Below are positions 9,420 to 18,967 of a DNA stretch of 64,000 nucleotides, in pieces. Source of the DNA: CAWBRY01 sp963791295. Lineage in GTDB: Bacteria; Bacteroidota; Bacteroidia; Chitinophagales; Chitinophagaceae. The stretch is taken from contig CAWBRY010000001.1 of assembly GCA_963791295.1 (NCBI GenBank), forward strand, positions 1,116,001 to 1,180,000, given 5' to 3'. How positions within the stretch are numbered: the stretch's first letter is position 1; each line of letters opens with the position of its first letter. The notes under the pieces were generated by a model. That model ran no database searches. It had not been told where the DNA came from and worked only from the letters and a program-made list of their open reading frames with translations. The position numbers and the translations under genes are program-made.

Positions 9420-10082
9420 ATGACCAGGATGAAGCCAGGATTTCTTTTTGATTTGAATGGAACGATGATCAATGACATGGACTATCACATCCAGGCATGG
9501 CACCGGATATTAAATGAATTGGGCGCCGACATTAGCATGGAAAGAATGAAAGAAGAATGTTACGGAAAGAACCATGAATTGATTGAGCGAACATTTCCCA
9601 GCCGCTTTTCGATGGAGGAAAAGGACAGCATGAGCGAAGCCAAAGAAGAAGAATATCGCCGACTTTTTAAACCTCATCTCAAACTCATTCCCGGATTGAA
9701 GTTATTTCTTGCCAGAGCCCATGAAATGGGGATTGCCATGGCTATTGGGACCGCTGCAGTAATGTCCAATATTGATTTTGTACTGGATAATCTTCAGATC
9801 AGGAAATATTTTGATGCTTTGATCAGTGCCGACGATGTGCATGTGAGTAAACCGGACCCAGAAACCTTCCTGACCTGTTCTGCCAGGTTGAGTATTCCGC
9901 CAAAGGATTGCATTGTATTTGAGGATGGACCAAAGGGAGTCGAATCGGCTATGAATGCCGGCATGGATGCCATTGCGATTACAATTCAATATGAGGCCAG
10001 CGACTTCAGGGCCTTCCCGAATGTAATCCGTTGTATTAAAGACTTTCAGCGCATCCGGCCGAAAGATTTAATTAAGCCATAG
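9420..10082 (+). CDS. HAD-superfamily hydrolase, beta-phosphoglucomutase-like
   Basis: A 220-residue HAD protein with an alpha-helical type I cap (residues about 20-90). Motif I reads FLFDLNGTM: the nucleophile D11 is present, but the second acidic residue, D in the usual DxDGT, is N13. Motif II is GTAAVMSN, motif III lysine lies in VSKPDPETF, and motif IV is VFEDGPKGVESAMNAGM. The cap and motifs resemble beta-phosphoglucomutase and sugar phosphatases. The Asn could alter the acid/base step, so mutase or phosphatase activity cannot be assumed. Convergent with the sodium/sugar symporter of the arabinose cluster. Confidence 0.85.
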   Translation: MTRMKPGFLFDLNGTMINDMDYHIQAWHRILNELGADISMERMKEECYGKNHELIERTFPSRFSMEEKDSMSEAKEEEYRRLFKPHLKLIPGLKLFLARAHEMGIAMAIGTAAVMSNIDFVLDNLQIRKYFDALISADDVHVSKPDPETFLTCSARLSIPPKDCIVFEDGPKGVESAMNAGMDAIAITIQYEASDFRAFPNVIRCIKDFQRIRPKDLIKP

Positions 10083-10098
10083 TTCAACCTTCGCCCAA

Positions 10099-11791
10099 TT
10101 ACCAGAACTTAATATACAACGCCGCCAGGATCATCAATGTAATTACAATCAAGCAAGAGTGTTGGGCTTAAACGGAACATTGTCTTTATCCAGTACAAAT
10201 GCTTTCGGATTAACTTTCGGTCCGGCAAGGCTAAAAGCAACCATGACCAGCACCGTAAAGACGAATGACCAACCCATATTGATAAGGAAGGGGATCTGCC
10301 AGACCTCCTTGCCCTCTTCTATTGTTGTGAAGGCAGTATATAACCAGGTTTCATGGCCGAAAACAGAGACGGCATAATTATTAAAGAAGATCGCCAGCAC
10401 CAAACCGGTGATCAGTCCGGCGACAGCGGCAGCTCCCGTAGTCCGTTTCCAAAACATCCCCAGTATGAACATGGCAAATACACCCGGGCTGATAAAGCCG
10501 GTATATTTTTGAATAAAGGTAAATCCGCCTTCGCCGCCGATCCCCAGCAGATCCTTCCAGGTAAACGCCAGTGAAATAATGATGGCAATAAATGCAACCA
10601 GCCGTCCAGTCCATACCTGGCTTTTTTCGGACTAAGTCTTTTATGAAAATATTTCTTATGAATATCCAGTGTATATATGGTAGAGATACTGTTCAGTTTG
10701 CCAGCCAGCGAGGCAACAATGGCTGCCGTCAGCGCGGCAATGGACAATCCTTTCAATCCGGCAGGTAAGAAAGCCGAGGACCGCAGAATAAGCGCTATCC
10801 ATCGTTGCTACCTCCAAGTGACCGGATCTTATTGAAAACATAAGCCGCGATCCCGGGAAGCATAACAATCACCGGCATCAATAATTTCAAAAACCCGGCA
10901 AATAAGAATTCCTTTGCGGGCTGTTTGTAAGATCGGCACCCAGTGCACGTTGCGTAATGTATTGATTGCATCCCCAATAATTCAGGTTGACGATCCATTG
11001 ACCGGCAAAGTACATGGCAATGCCAGGCAATAGCAAATATTTATCGATGTATTCCTGTGGAGCATCCGGCTGCAGGTTTGCTCAAGATCATATGAAAATG
11101 GTCCGGCGCTTCTTTCATCAATGTATTGAAACCCGCAATGGCATCTCTGCCCAACCCGAATTTTTCACTCACGATCGTCAATGCAAAATAAATGGTAGCA
11201 AGACCTCCGATGATCAGAACCGCCACCTGGATCACATCGGTATACCCGATTACTTTCATTCCACCCAGGGTGATGATCAATGCAAAAACGGCCAGGCCGA
11301 TCATGATCGGTATGCAGGTATTCCGGTCCAACTAATCCACTGATCGCCACTGCCCCGAGGTAAAGGATGGAAGTAAGATTAACAAAAATGTAAAGGAACA
11401 ACCAGAATACAGCCATGATCAGTGAAACCGATTCATTGTACCGCGTTTTCAGGAATTGCGGCATGGTATAGATCTTATTCTTCAGATAGATGGGAATAAA
11501 CCAGACGGCAATGATGATCAGTGCCACGGCGGCAATCCATTCATAGGCCGCCACTGCAATGCCCACAAAAAATCCATCTCCGCTCATGCCGATAAATTGT
11601 TCGGCAGAAATATTGGAAGCGATCAATGAAGCGCCGATCGCCCACCAGGTCAGTGAACCTTCGGCCAGAAAAAATGCTTTTGAATCATGTTCCCTGCTTT
11701 TTCTTTTCCAGTAGATCCAGTAACCATAACCGGCGATCAAGATGAAATAGAGAATAAATACGACTATGTCCTTGGTTGCGATATTATTCAT
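10099..11791 (-). pseudogene. Sodium/solute symporter (SSS family, sugar type), several frameshifts
   Basis: A multi-helix Na+/sugar symporter of about 560 residues, broken by at least five single-base shifts. The N-terminus (ATG at 11791) starts MNNIATKDIVVFILYF, followed by GSLTWWAIGASLIASNISAEQFIGMSG, the sodium-site region of SSS proteins. The next fragments restore GGMKVIGYTDVIQVAVLIIGG, LLMPVIVMLPGIAAYV, KLNSISTIYTLDIHKKYF and MFILGMFWKRTTGAAA. After the last shift near 10150 the chain ends in a helix, LIVITLMILAALYIKFW, with a TAA at 10099-10101; this ending is missed if the first stop (10149) is taken. Last gene of the arabinose cluster, so it probably imports L-arabinose. The many breaks in one gene inside an intact pathway suggest sequence errors. 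Confidence 0.85.
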
Positions 11792-11823
11792 ATGGCTGTT
11801 TTTGGTTGCTGATCAGGTTTTAT

Positions 11824-13325
11824 TTATTTGATAATAACTTCATTCCATCTCAATTCATTTTTAAATGATGAGAGCTTGGTTTCCTTTCCGATCAATACAT
11901 ATTCAATGCCCGCCATATCGGCAAAGTCTTCCAATTGTTCGGCATGATAAGATTCTGACTATAGCAGGTATGATGCGCCCCGCCTGCCAATATCCATGCG
12001 CGCACAACCGGTTTGCATATCCGGATAAGGCTTCCACAATACACGCGCGACAGGAATTTCGGAAGTTCATGAGGAGGCTTGACTGCCTCCACTTCATTCA
12101 CCAATAACCGGAAACGATTACCCATATCAACCATGGAAGCATTCAAAGCCGGACCAGCCGCCTACATTAAATACCAGTCTTACCGGATCAGATTTGCCAC
12201 CGATTCCCAAGAGGATGGATCTCGCAGGAAGGTTTCTCATCTGGCAATGCTTTCGCAGATCTCCAGCATGTGCGCACCCAACACCATTTCATTGCCTGGT
12301 TCAAAATGATAAGTATAATCTTCCATGAACGAGTTACCGCCCTTCAAACCTGCTGCCATCACTTTCATCGCCCGCACTAGTGCGGCAGTTTTCCAATCGC
12401 CTTCGCCGCCAAAACCATAGCCTTCGGCCATCAGTCGTTGTGCGGCGATACCGGGCAATTGAACCATGCCATGCAGGTCTTCAAAAGTATCGGTAAATCC
12501 TTTGAAATTTCCCTGCTTGCAAAAACCTACGCAAACCGATTTCAATCTTTGCAGCTTCACGTCAATGAACTATGCTGTCGCTCCCCTTTTCGTCAACGAA
12601 TCGGCTAACTGTATATTGATCTTCATATTCGCTACCAATTGATCTACTTCCTTTTCACTAACTTCGTTGATCACTTTTACCAGGTCGCCAATGCCATGCG
12701 TATTCACTGAATATCCGAATTTCATTTCCGCTTCCACTTTATCTCCTTCTGTTACGGCAACAAAGCGCATATTGTCACCAAACCGCACAAACCGCGCTCC
12801 CTGCCAATCGTGCCAGCCAGCAGCAGCCCTTGCCCAATCGCATTAATTCGCTCACTACACTTTTTGATCCTGCCAATGACCAACTACCACTTTTCTGTTC
12901 AATCGCATCCGGCTCATGATAAACCCAAATTCGCGGTCGCCATGGCGCTGATTGATTGAGGTTCATAAAGTCCATATCAATATCTGTCCAGGGAATATCG
13001 CGGTTGAATTGCGTATGCAGGTGCAACAATGGTTTTTGCAGGATTTTTAATCCGCCGATCCACATCTTGGCAGGGGAAAAGGTATGCATCCAGGCAATGA
13101 TGCCGATGCAGTTTCTAGAATGATTGGCTTCCTGGCAAACAGAAAAAATTTCTTCGGGAGATTTAACAACCGGCTTGAACTCACTCTTACTGGAGTTAGT
13201 TGATCTGCATCGAGCGATTTTGCGATCTCCTCTGAATGCTCTGCTACTTTTTTCAGTATCTCATCACCGTATAGATGCTGACTGCCGGTGACAAACCAGA
13301 CTTCCAGTTCTTTCAGATTGTTCAT
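11824..13325 (-). pseudogene. araA: L-arabinose isomerase, several frameshifts
   Basis: Converts L-arabinose to L-ribulose. The start is ATG at 13323-13325 (MNNLKELEVWFVTGSQHLYGD) and the native end, NELRWNEVIIK followed by TAA at 11824-11826, is reached by changing frame. The 1502 bases correspond to about 500 residues, the normal AraA length. Recognisable pieces in order: MHTFSPAKMWIGGLK, FGDNMRFVAVTEGDKVEA, GEGDWKTAALVRAMK (active-site glutamate region), FMEDYTYHFEPGNEMVLGAHM (catalytic Glu and metal His), and GGAHHTCYSQN near the end. At least six single-base shifts interrupt it, with no loss of family sequence between pieces, so consensus error is more likely than decay. It lies between galM and the symporter, as in other arabinose operons. 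Confidence 0.9.
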
Positions 13326-13388
13326 AACGTTTAAAAGAATTGATAATATGAATTTCAATGGTAGCTAGCTGCCAAATGAGATTTTTAT

Positions 13389-14534
13389 TTATTCAACTCC
13401 AAATTTGTATTTGGTGGTTTGACGATATCTTTCTCCCGGTTTTAAGATGGTATTTGGAAAACCAGGCTGGTTGGGACTATCCGGAAAATGCTGGGTTTCC
13501 AGGCATAGCCCGGCGTGCTTCACATATTTTTGTCCATTTTTCGTGTTGACCAAAGTGCCATTCAAAAAATTGCCGGAATAAAACTGCACTCCGGGTTCTG
13601 TAGTCCAGACTTCCATCGTTCTTCCACTGGAGGAGTCGCGCAAGACCGCAATTTTTTCAACACCAGTTTCCGTTTTTCTCAAGACCCAGTTGTGATCGTA
13701 TCCGCCTTTTACCTGGCCAATATCTTTACCAATCACTTTTGAAGTCAGAAAATCCATGGGGCCGCCTTTCACCCCCGGCAACCTACCAGTCGGGATGAGA
13801 TTATCGTCTACTTCGGTAAACCTTGCTGCCTGGATCATCAATTGATGTCCGAGGATGGTTGAGTCCTTGCCCGCCGACAAATTGAAATAAGTGTGGTTGG
13901 TAAGGTTGACAGGTGTTGGTTTATCGGTGGACGCAGTATACTCGATATTTAAAGAGTTGTCAGATGCTAATGAATAAATGACTATGATATTCAAAGTTCC
14001 CGGATAGCCTTCTTCGCCGTCTTTGCTTTGATACGACAATTTGAGGCTGCTGTCGCCTGATTGTTTTTCAATGGTCCAGTATACCTTATCAAAACCTTTT
14101 ATTCCCCCGTGCAAACTATTCCCATGATCATTTCCTGCCAGCGTATATGTTTTTCCCTGAAACTCAAAGCTTCCATTGGCAATTCGATTGCCGTACCTTC
14201 CGATCAGTCCGCCGATATATGGATTTCCTTTTTGCAGGTATCCGCTGAGTGAATCATAACCCAGGACGACGTCCCCCATATTTCCCTGGCGGTCGGGGAC
14301 AATGATCCTGGTAACGGTGCCTCCATAGTTGATAATGCTTACCTGCATATTGTTTGCGTTGGTAAGGGTGTATTCGGTCACGGGCTTACCTTCATAATTG
14401 CCAAAAGGTCTTTCCGTTATTCCAATGTTCATTTTCTTGTCCTCCCTTTTTTCATTCATTTTTTCGGGGTTGTCTGTCCAGGCACAGATAATCAAGGTTA
14501 AACCAATCAGGATGTATTTGTTCAGTTGTCTCAT
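13389..14534 (-). CDS. galM: Aldose 1-epimerase (mutarotase), exported
   Basis: A 381-residue mutarotase that interconverts alpha and beta anomers of aldoses, here probably L-arabinose. A hydrophobic N-terminus (MRQLNKYILIGLTLIICAWTD) suggests export or lipid anchoring, although LIIC is a poor lipobox. Family motifs: INYGGTVTRIIVPDR, IGRYGNRIANGSF, HGNSLHGG (substrate His), PVNLTNHTYFNL (catalytic His), GYDHNWVL, and the catalytic glutamate in LCLETQHFPDSPNQP. Length is slightly above the cytoplasmic enzymes because of the leader. It lies 11 bases from araD upstream and 63 bases from araA downstream on the minus strand. A periplasmic mutarotase would act on arabinose released by the neighbouring arabinofuranosidase. 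Confidence 0.93.
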   Translation of the reverse strand: MRQLNKYILIGLTLIICAWTDNPEKMNEKREDKKMNIGITERPFGNYEGKPVTEYTLTNANNMQVSIINYGGTVTRIIVPDRQGNMGDVVLGYDSLSGYLQKGNPYIGGLIGRYGNRIANGSFEFQGKTYTLAGNDHGNSLHGGIKGFDKVYWTIEKQSGDSSLKLSYQSKDGEEGYPGTLNIIVIYSLASDNSLNIEYTASTDKPTPVNLTNHTYFNLSAGKDSTILGHQLMIQAARFTEVDDNLIPTGRLPGVKGGPMDFLTSKVIGKDIGQVKGGYDHNWVLRKTETGVEKIAVLRDSSSGRTMEVWTTEPGVQFYSGNFLNGTLVNTKNGQKYVKHAGLCLETQHFPDSPNQPGFPNTILKPGERYRQTTKYKFGVE

Positions 14535-14545
14535 TTGTTCGGATA

Positions 14546-15244
14546 TTATTGTCCATAGTATGAATCCGGCCCGTGCTTGCGTTCAAAATGTTTTTTTATC
14601 AGCGCATCTTTTAACCGACTTGCATTCGGATTAATCTGTTCGGTCAGCCAGGCCATTTGAGCAATTTTTTCAAGGACTGCACTGTTGTAGACTGCCTTCG
14701 CAGCAGACTTTCCCCAGGTAAAGGGAGCATGATTACCCACGAGCACCATTTCTATTTCTTCATACTTGAGACCATTTTCTTTAAACCAATCGATGATTTG
14801 AAAACCCGTTTCCAACTCATAGTTGCCCTTTATCTTTTCATCTTTCATTGGTGTCGCGCATGGAATGTTGACCGTATTATGATCCGCATGAGTAGTTCCA
14901 AAAATGGGTATGTCTCTTTGAGCTTGTGCCCACGACGTTGCAAATACAGAATGGGTGTGAGATATCCCTCCGATCAATGGCCAATGTTTATATAATACCC
15001 CGTGAGTAAGAGTATCGGATGAAGGTCGAAGTTTTCCTTTTACGACTTTTCCGTCGAAATCCACAACAACCATTTTTTCGGGAGTAAGTTCTTCATACGG
15101 CACGCCGCTAGGCTTGATGGCAAAAACCCCGAGATCCCTGTCCACGGCACTCACATTACCGAATGTAAAGGAAACCAACCCCAGTTCAGGAAGTTGCTTG
15201 TTGGCTTCGCAGGCCTCATCTCTGATATGTTGGTATCTGCCCAT
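14546..15244 (-). CDS. araD: L-ribulose-5-phosphate 4-epimerase
   Basis: A 232-residue class II aldolase-fold enzyme, turning L-ribulose 5-phosphate into D-xylulose 5-phosphate, the last step of arabinose entry into the pentose phosphate pathway. Visible motifs: LVSFTFGNVSAVDRD (phosphate-binding SGN type), IKPSGVPYEEL, the metal pair in SHTHSVFATSWAQA, and the third zinc His in LVGNHAPFTWGKSA. The conserved Tyr near the C-terminus is in PDSYYGQ. Length equals the usual 230 residues. The start ATG at 15244 is 3 bases from the arabinofuranosidase stop, so translation is probably coupled. Confidence 0.97.
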   Translation of the reverse strand: MGRYQHIRDEACEANKQLPELGLVSFTFGNVSAVDRDLGVFAIKPSGVPYEELTPEKMVVVDFDGKVVKGKLRPSSDTLTHGVLYKHWPLIGGISHTHSVFATSWAQAQRDIPIFGTTHADHNTVNIPCATPMKDEKIKGNYELETGFQIIDWFKENGLKYEEIEMVLVGNHAPFTWGKSAAKAVYNSAVLEKIAQMAWLTEQINPNASRLKDALIKKHFERKHGPDSYYGQ

Positions 15245-15247
15245 AAG

Positions 15248-16804
15248 TTAATTCAAGGATAGAACAACAACTGAAACCGGCGGCAACTTCACCAACAACC
15301 GCCCACCAGTCTTTTTAAAATCAGTGAAGGGTACGGGTCTTACTTTTTCGGGATTGTCAAAGGTATTGTGATCCTGAATTTGAGGCGATGTTAATATTCT
15401 GCCGTCAATCTGCGCATAAACAGCACCGTCAATGATAGTAGAAATGTCCTGACTCCGTAGGGGGTCAATATTGACGAGTGAAATATGGATAGTGCCGTCC
15501 TTGTCCTTAGATGCCGACACGGAAATGGCCGCCAGATTTTCACTACCAAGCCTATATCTTGAAGACGTCATAGAGACAGGTAGGAGGGACGCGTCCTGGT
15601 GAACATTATACATCTCCATTACATGATAAGTAGGAGTCAGGATCATTTTTTCTCCCTGGGTTAAAATGACTGCCTGCAGAACGTTGATGGTCTGTGCCAG
15701 GTTAGCCATGCGCACTCTTTCACAATGATTATTAAAAATATTCAAAGTGAGGCCGGCAATCATGGCGTCACGCATCGTATTTTGTTGAAATAAGAAAGCG
15801 GGATTAGTTCCGGGCTCTACATCATACCAGCCGCCCCATTCGTCCACGACGAGACCAATTTTTTTCTTCGGATCATACTTATCCATGATAGCACTATGCC
15901 TGGTAATCAATTCTTCCATTTTCCAGGCCCTTTGCATAGTGTTGAAATATTCTTTTTGCGTAAAGGCTGCCGCGGAAGATTTTTTATTCCAATCGATCAC
16001 CGAATAATAATGCAGGCCGACGGCTTCCAGCAAGCTCGCAGGGATATCGCGCATCATCACCTCTGTCCAATGATAATCGAAGGAATTGGCCCCAGATGCA
16101 ATCCGGTAAACATGATCGCTATTATTCCAATCCGTCATGAAAGTGGCGTATTGCTTATAGAGATTGGCATAATATTCAGCCGTCATGTTGCCTCCACAGC
16201 CCCAGGTCTCATTGCCCATTCCCCAATACTTCACCTTCCATGGTTTTTCATGACCATTCATTTTTCTAAGATCAGACATGGGGCTTTTCCCTTCAAAATT
16301 TACATATTGACTCCATTCGGCGAGCTCCTGTACCGTTCCACTTCCGACATTCCCTGAGATGTATGGCTCTGCACCCAGCAGCTGACACATGTCAAGAAAA
16401 TCATGAGTACCGAAACTATTATCTTCCGTCACTCCGCCCCACCATTTGTTGATCATGGTAGGTCGTTTGTCTTTGTCGCCGATGCCATCCCTCCAGTGAT
16501 AGGTATCGGCAAAACAACCACCCGGCCAGCGGAGGTTGGGTATCTTCATTTTTTTCAATGCTGCGACAATATCATTGCGAATGCCATTTGTATTAGGTAT
16601 CGATGTATTCGTATCTCCTACATAAAACCCGTCGTAAATACAATGGCCGAGATGTTCGGCAAAGTGTCCGTAAATATCCTTGCTAATAATTGGGGTGCCG
16701 GGTTTAATGTATATAGTTAGCTGGATAGGGGATTGTCCGGATGCGAGAATATCGAGGCCACTCACTATGCAAATAGCAACGATCCGTATGAGTTTCTTAT
16801 TCAT
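15248..16804 (-). CDS. abfA: Alpha-L-arabinofuranosidase, GH51
   Basis: A 518-residue secreted or periplasmic glycoside hydrolase with a signal peptide (KKLIRIVAICIVSGLDILASG). Family 51 features: SKDIYGHFAEHLGHCIYDG, NLRWPGGCFADTYHWRDGIG, the acid/base glutamate in WGMGNETWGCGG, and the nucleophile glutamate in VVDEWGGWYDVEPG; the beta-sandwich C-terminal domain ends with the chain. It removes arabinofuranosyl groups from arabinan or arabinoxylan. Located inside the arabinose operon between araB and araD (21 and 3 base gaps), it links polymer breakdown to sugar uptake. Confidence 0.95.
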   Translation of the reverse strand: MNKKLIRIVAICIVSGLDILASGQSPIQLTIYIKPGTPIISKDIYGHFAEHLGHCIYDGFYVGDTNTSIPNTNGIRNDIVAALKKMKIPNLRWPGGCFADTYHWRDGIGDKDKRPTMINKWWGGVTEDNSFGTHDFLDMCQLLGAEPYISGNVGSGTVQELAEWSQYVNFEGKSPMSDLRKMNGHEKPWKVKYWGMGNETWGCGGNMTAEYYANLYKQYATFMTDWNNSDHVYRIASGANSFDYHWTEVMMRDIPASLLEAVGLHYYSVIDWNKKSSAAAFTQKEYFNTMQRAWKMEELITRHSAIMDKYDPKKKIGLVVDEWGGWYDVEPGTNPAFLFQQNTMRDAMIAGLTLNIFNNHCERVRMANLAQTINVLQAVILTQGEKMILTPTYHVMEMYNVHQDASLLPVSMTSSRYRLGSENLAAISVSASKDKDGTIHISLVNIDPLRSQDISTIIDGAVYAQIDGRILTSPQIQDHNTFDNPEKVRPVPFTDFKKTGGRLLVKLPPVSVVVLSLN

Positions 16805-16825
16805 GAATATCCTTTTTTGAATAGA

Positions 16826-18478
16826 TCAGATGCTCGCGGTAACTCCTTCCAAATAATTACTTAGGTGCTTATACCTTTCATGCCGTGCTTGATAAAGCAT
16901 AGCCATCTTTGGATTGGGTTGATGCACTTCTTCAAAACCCTGTCCCATGGCGGCCATTGCCTGCTCCACGTTGGCATAGCAACCGGCCGCGGTAGCCGCA
17001 AACATTGCCGCACCTGCCGCGCAGGTCTGTGTGGATCGATGGATCCGGATCGGCATATTCATTACGTCTGCCATTACCTGCATAATATAAGGAGATTTTT
17101 TTGCTACACCGCCCATGCCAATCAATCCTTTTACCGGAACACCTTGCTCATTGAATCGTTCGACGATGGCCCTGGCGCCAAAACAAGTGGCTTCAACCAA
17201 CGATTTAAATATTTTAGGGGCATCACTGGCCAGGTTTAAGTTGATGACAGCTGCTTTCAATAGTTGGTTTGCATCTGGGGTACGACGCCCGTTTAACCAG
17301 TCAACGGCTAGCTCATCATTCAGACTTATAGGAAGTTTGGAAGCCTCGGCCGATAAGGCAGGGATAATTTGATCAGCAATCTCATTTTTTATTTTGTCAT
17401 CGGTGATGAATTTATTCAGAGGCCAACTCAGCAGGTCTCTATACCAGGCATACACATCGCCGAACGCACTCTGCCCTGCTTCCATGCCCATCATTCCCGG
17501 AATAATAGAACCGGGTACCTGTCCACAAATGCCTTTTACCAATTTTCCTTCCACCTCCGACTCGGGAGCTACTAACATATCACAGGTAGAAGTCCCCATC
17601 ACCTTGCTTAAATGATAGGGCTCAATTTGACCACCCACTGCACCCATATGAGCATCAAAAGCTCCAACGCCGATCACTACATCGGTGGACAATCCAAGTC
17701 GATCGGCCCACTGGGCAGAAAGCTTGCCTGCAGGTTTGTCAGATGTATATGTCTTGTCGAATAATCGGGAACGATAACATGATAATAAAGGATCCAGCGA
17801 TTTGAAAAATTCATCGGGGGGTAATCCTCCAAACTCTGCCGCCCACAATGCCTTATGTCCGGCGCTGCAAACTCCTCTTTTCATTTGGTGAACATCCGAA
17901 CCGCCTGTCAATAAAAATGGGATCCAATCACAATGTTCGACAAATGAATAAGTGTTTTTACGGATTGCCTCGTCTTGTCTAAGTAAGTGTAACAATTTTG
18001 CCCAAAACCATTCTGAAGAATAAATTCCACCGACGAATTGCAAATAATTCACGGGGAATTTTAGTGCATGTGCGTTTATTTCTGCTGCTTCCTGCGTTGC
18101 CGTATGGTCCTTCCACAAGACAAACATCGCATTTGGATTTTTTTCAAAGCCTGGTAGCAGGGCAAGAGGAGTACCGGTCTTATCAACTGCAACAGGAGTT
18201 GAGCCGGTTGTATCAATAGAAATGGCCACTACTTTTTGGGCCAGGTCTCCACCACTTTTTTTCAGGCAATCCCGGATTGTCGCTTCTAAACCTTCTACAT
18301 AATCCAGTGGATGTTGTCGAAACTGGTTCTCTGCCGGATTGCAGAATAAGCCTTCCTTCCATCGGGGATAATAAAACACCGATGACGCTGTTTCCTTTCC
18401 ATTATTTGCATTGATCAGAACGGCCCGAACAGAGTCTGTTCCGTAGTCAACACCGATTACGTAACGGTCCATGCTCAT
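16826..18478 (-). CDS. araB: Ribulokinase
   Basis: A FGGY-family kinase of about 550 residues that phosphorylates L-ribulose with ATP. The start is set at ATG 18476-18478 (MSMDRYVIGVDYGTDSVRAVL); ATG at 18472 also fits, and upstream codons are AT-rich leader. Motifs: GVDYGTDSVRAV (phosphate 1), DTTGSTPVAVD, MGTSTCDMLVAPE, PGMMGMEAGQSAFGDVYAWY, and GMGGVAKKSPYIMQVMADV near the C-terminus (FGGY signature 2). First gene of the minus-strand arabinose cluster; a 17-bp palindrome lies 14 bases upstream of its start and a divergent panD begins at 18614. Confidence 0.96.
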   Translation of the reverse strand: MSMDRYVIGVDYGTDSVRAVLINANNGKETASSVFYYPRWKEGLFCNPAENQFRQHPLDYVEGLEATIRDCLKKSGGDLAQKVVAISIDTTGSTPVAVDKTGTPLALLPGFEKNPNAMFVLWKDHTATQEAAEINAHALKFPVNYLQFVGGIYSSEWFWAKLLHLLRQDEAIRKNTYSFVEHCDWIPFLLTGGSDVHQMKRGVCSAGHKALWAAEFGGLPPDEFFKSLDPLLSCYRSRLFDKTYTSDKPAGKLSAQWADRLGLSTDVVIGVGAFDAHMGAVGGQIEPYHLSKVMGTSTCDMLVAPESEVEGKLVKGICGQVPGSIIPGMMGMEAGQSAFGDVYAWYRDLLSWPLNKFITDDKIKNEIADQIIPALSAEASKLPISLNDELAVDWLNGRRTPDANQLLKAAVINLNLASDAPKIFKSLVEATCFGARAIVERFNEQGVPVKGLIGMGGVAKKSPYIMQVMADVMNMPIRIHRSTQTCAAGAAMFAATAAGCYANVEQAMAAMGQGFEEVHQPNPKMAMLYQARHERYKHLSNYLEGVTASI

Positions 18479-18491
18479 GAAAAAAAAGATG

Positions 18492-18508
18492 AGTGTCAAA
18501 TTAACACT
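18492..18508. promoter_or_regulatory. 17-bp palindrome, probable arabinose operator
   Basis: AGTGTCAAATTAACACT reads AGTGTTAATTTGACACT on the other strand: arms AGTGT/ACACT are perfect and only one inner pair and the centre deviate. It ends 14 bases upstream of the araB start, where a repressor would cover the promoter or leader. It is the only strong dyad in the araB-panD gap. The regulator (AraR-type or other) is not in the window. Confidence 0.5.
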
Positions 18509-18613
18509 TATTCAGTGAAATCAAAAATTGTTTTTGCCAGTAAAATTTTGATGGTTGATGATTGCTCAAACTTTACTAGTTTACAATTGTTTAATAATAG
18601 AATAAGAAATCAT

Positions 18614-18958
18614 ATGGAAATCGAAGTATTGAAATCGAAGATACATCGGGCCGTGATAACGGAGGCCAACCTGAATTATATTGGAAGCCTGACTTTAGAT
18701 GAGGACCTCATGGATGCCGCGAACATCATTGAAAATGAAAAAGTGCAGGTGGTGAATATCAATAATGGCAGTCGGCTGGAAACATATGTTATCAAAGGTC
18801 AACGGGGGTCTGGGATCTGTTGCCTGAATGGGCCGGCGGCCAGAAAAGGAGTACAGGGAGATATCGTGATCGTCATTTCATATGCAACCATGGACTTTGA
18901 AAAGGCTAAAACATTCAAGCCATGGATCATCTTTCCTAAAGAGGGGAATAGGCTATAA
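18614..18958 (+). CDS. panD: Aspartate 1-decarboxylase
   Basis: A 114-residue pyruvoyl enzyme that makes beta-alanine from L-aspartate for pantothenate and CoA. The start is ATG 18614 (MEIEVLKSKIHRAVITEANL); a longer GTG frame exists but would run through the promoter region. The self-cleavage site is G24-S25 in NYIGSLTLDEDL, exactly as in characterised PanD. Also visible: the Arg in NGSRLETYVI, and NGPAARKGVQGDIVIVISYA. Length is close to the usual 115-126. It stands alone, divergent from araB and convergent with a VOC protein gene 9 bases away. Confidence 0.96.
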   Translation: MEIEVLKSKIHRAVITEANLNYIGSLTLDEDLMDAANIIENEKVQVVNINNGSRLETYVIKGQRGSGICCLNGPAARKGVQGDIVIVISYATMDFEKAKTFKPWIIFPKEGNRL

Positions 18959-18967
18959 ATTTCTTGC

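Noticed and set aside
10149..10472. Stop at 10149 as the true end of the symporter
   Set aside because: In the adjacent frame the chain goes on as a hydrophobic helix ending LYIKFW and TAA at 10099-10101, the expected last helix.
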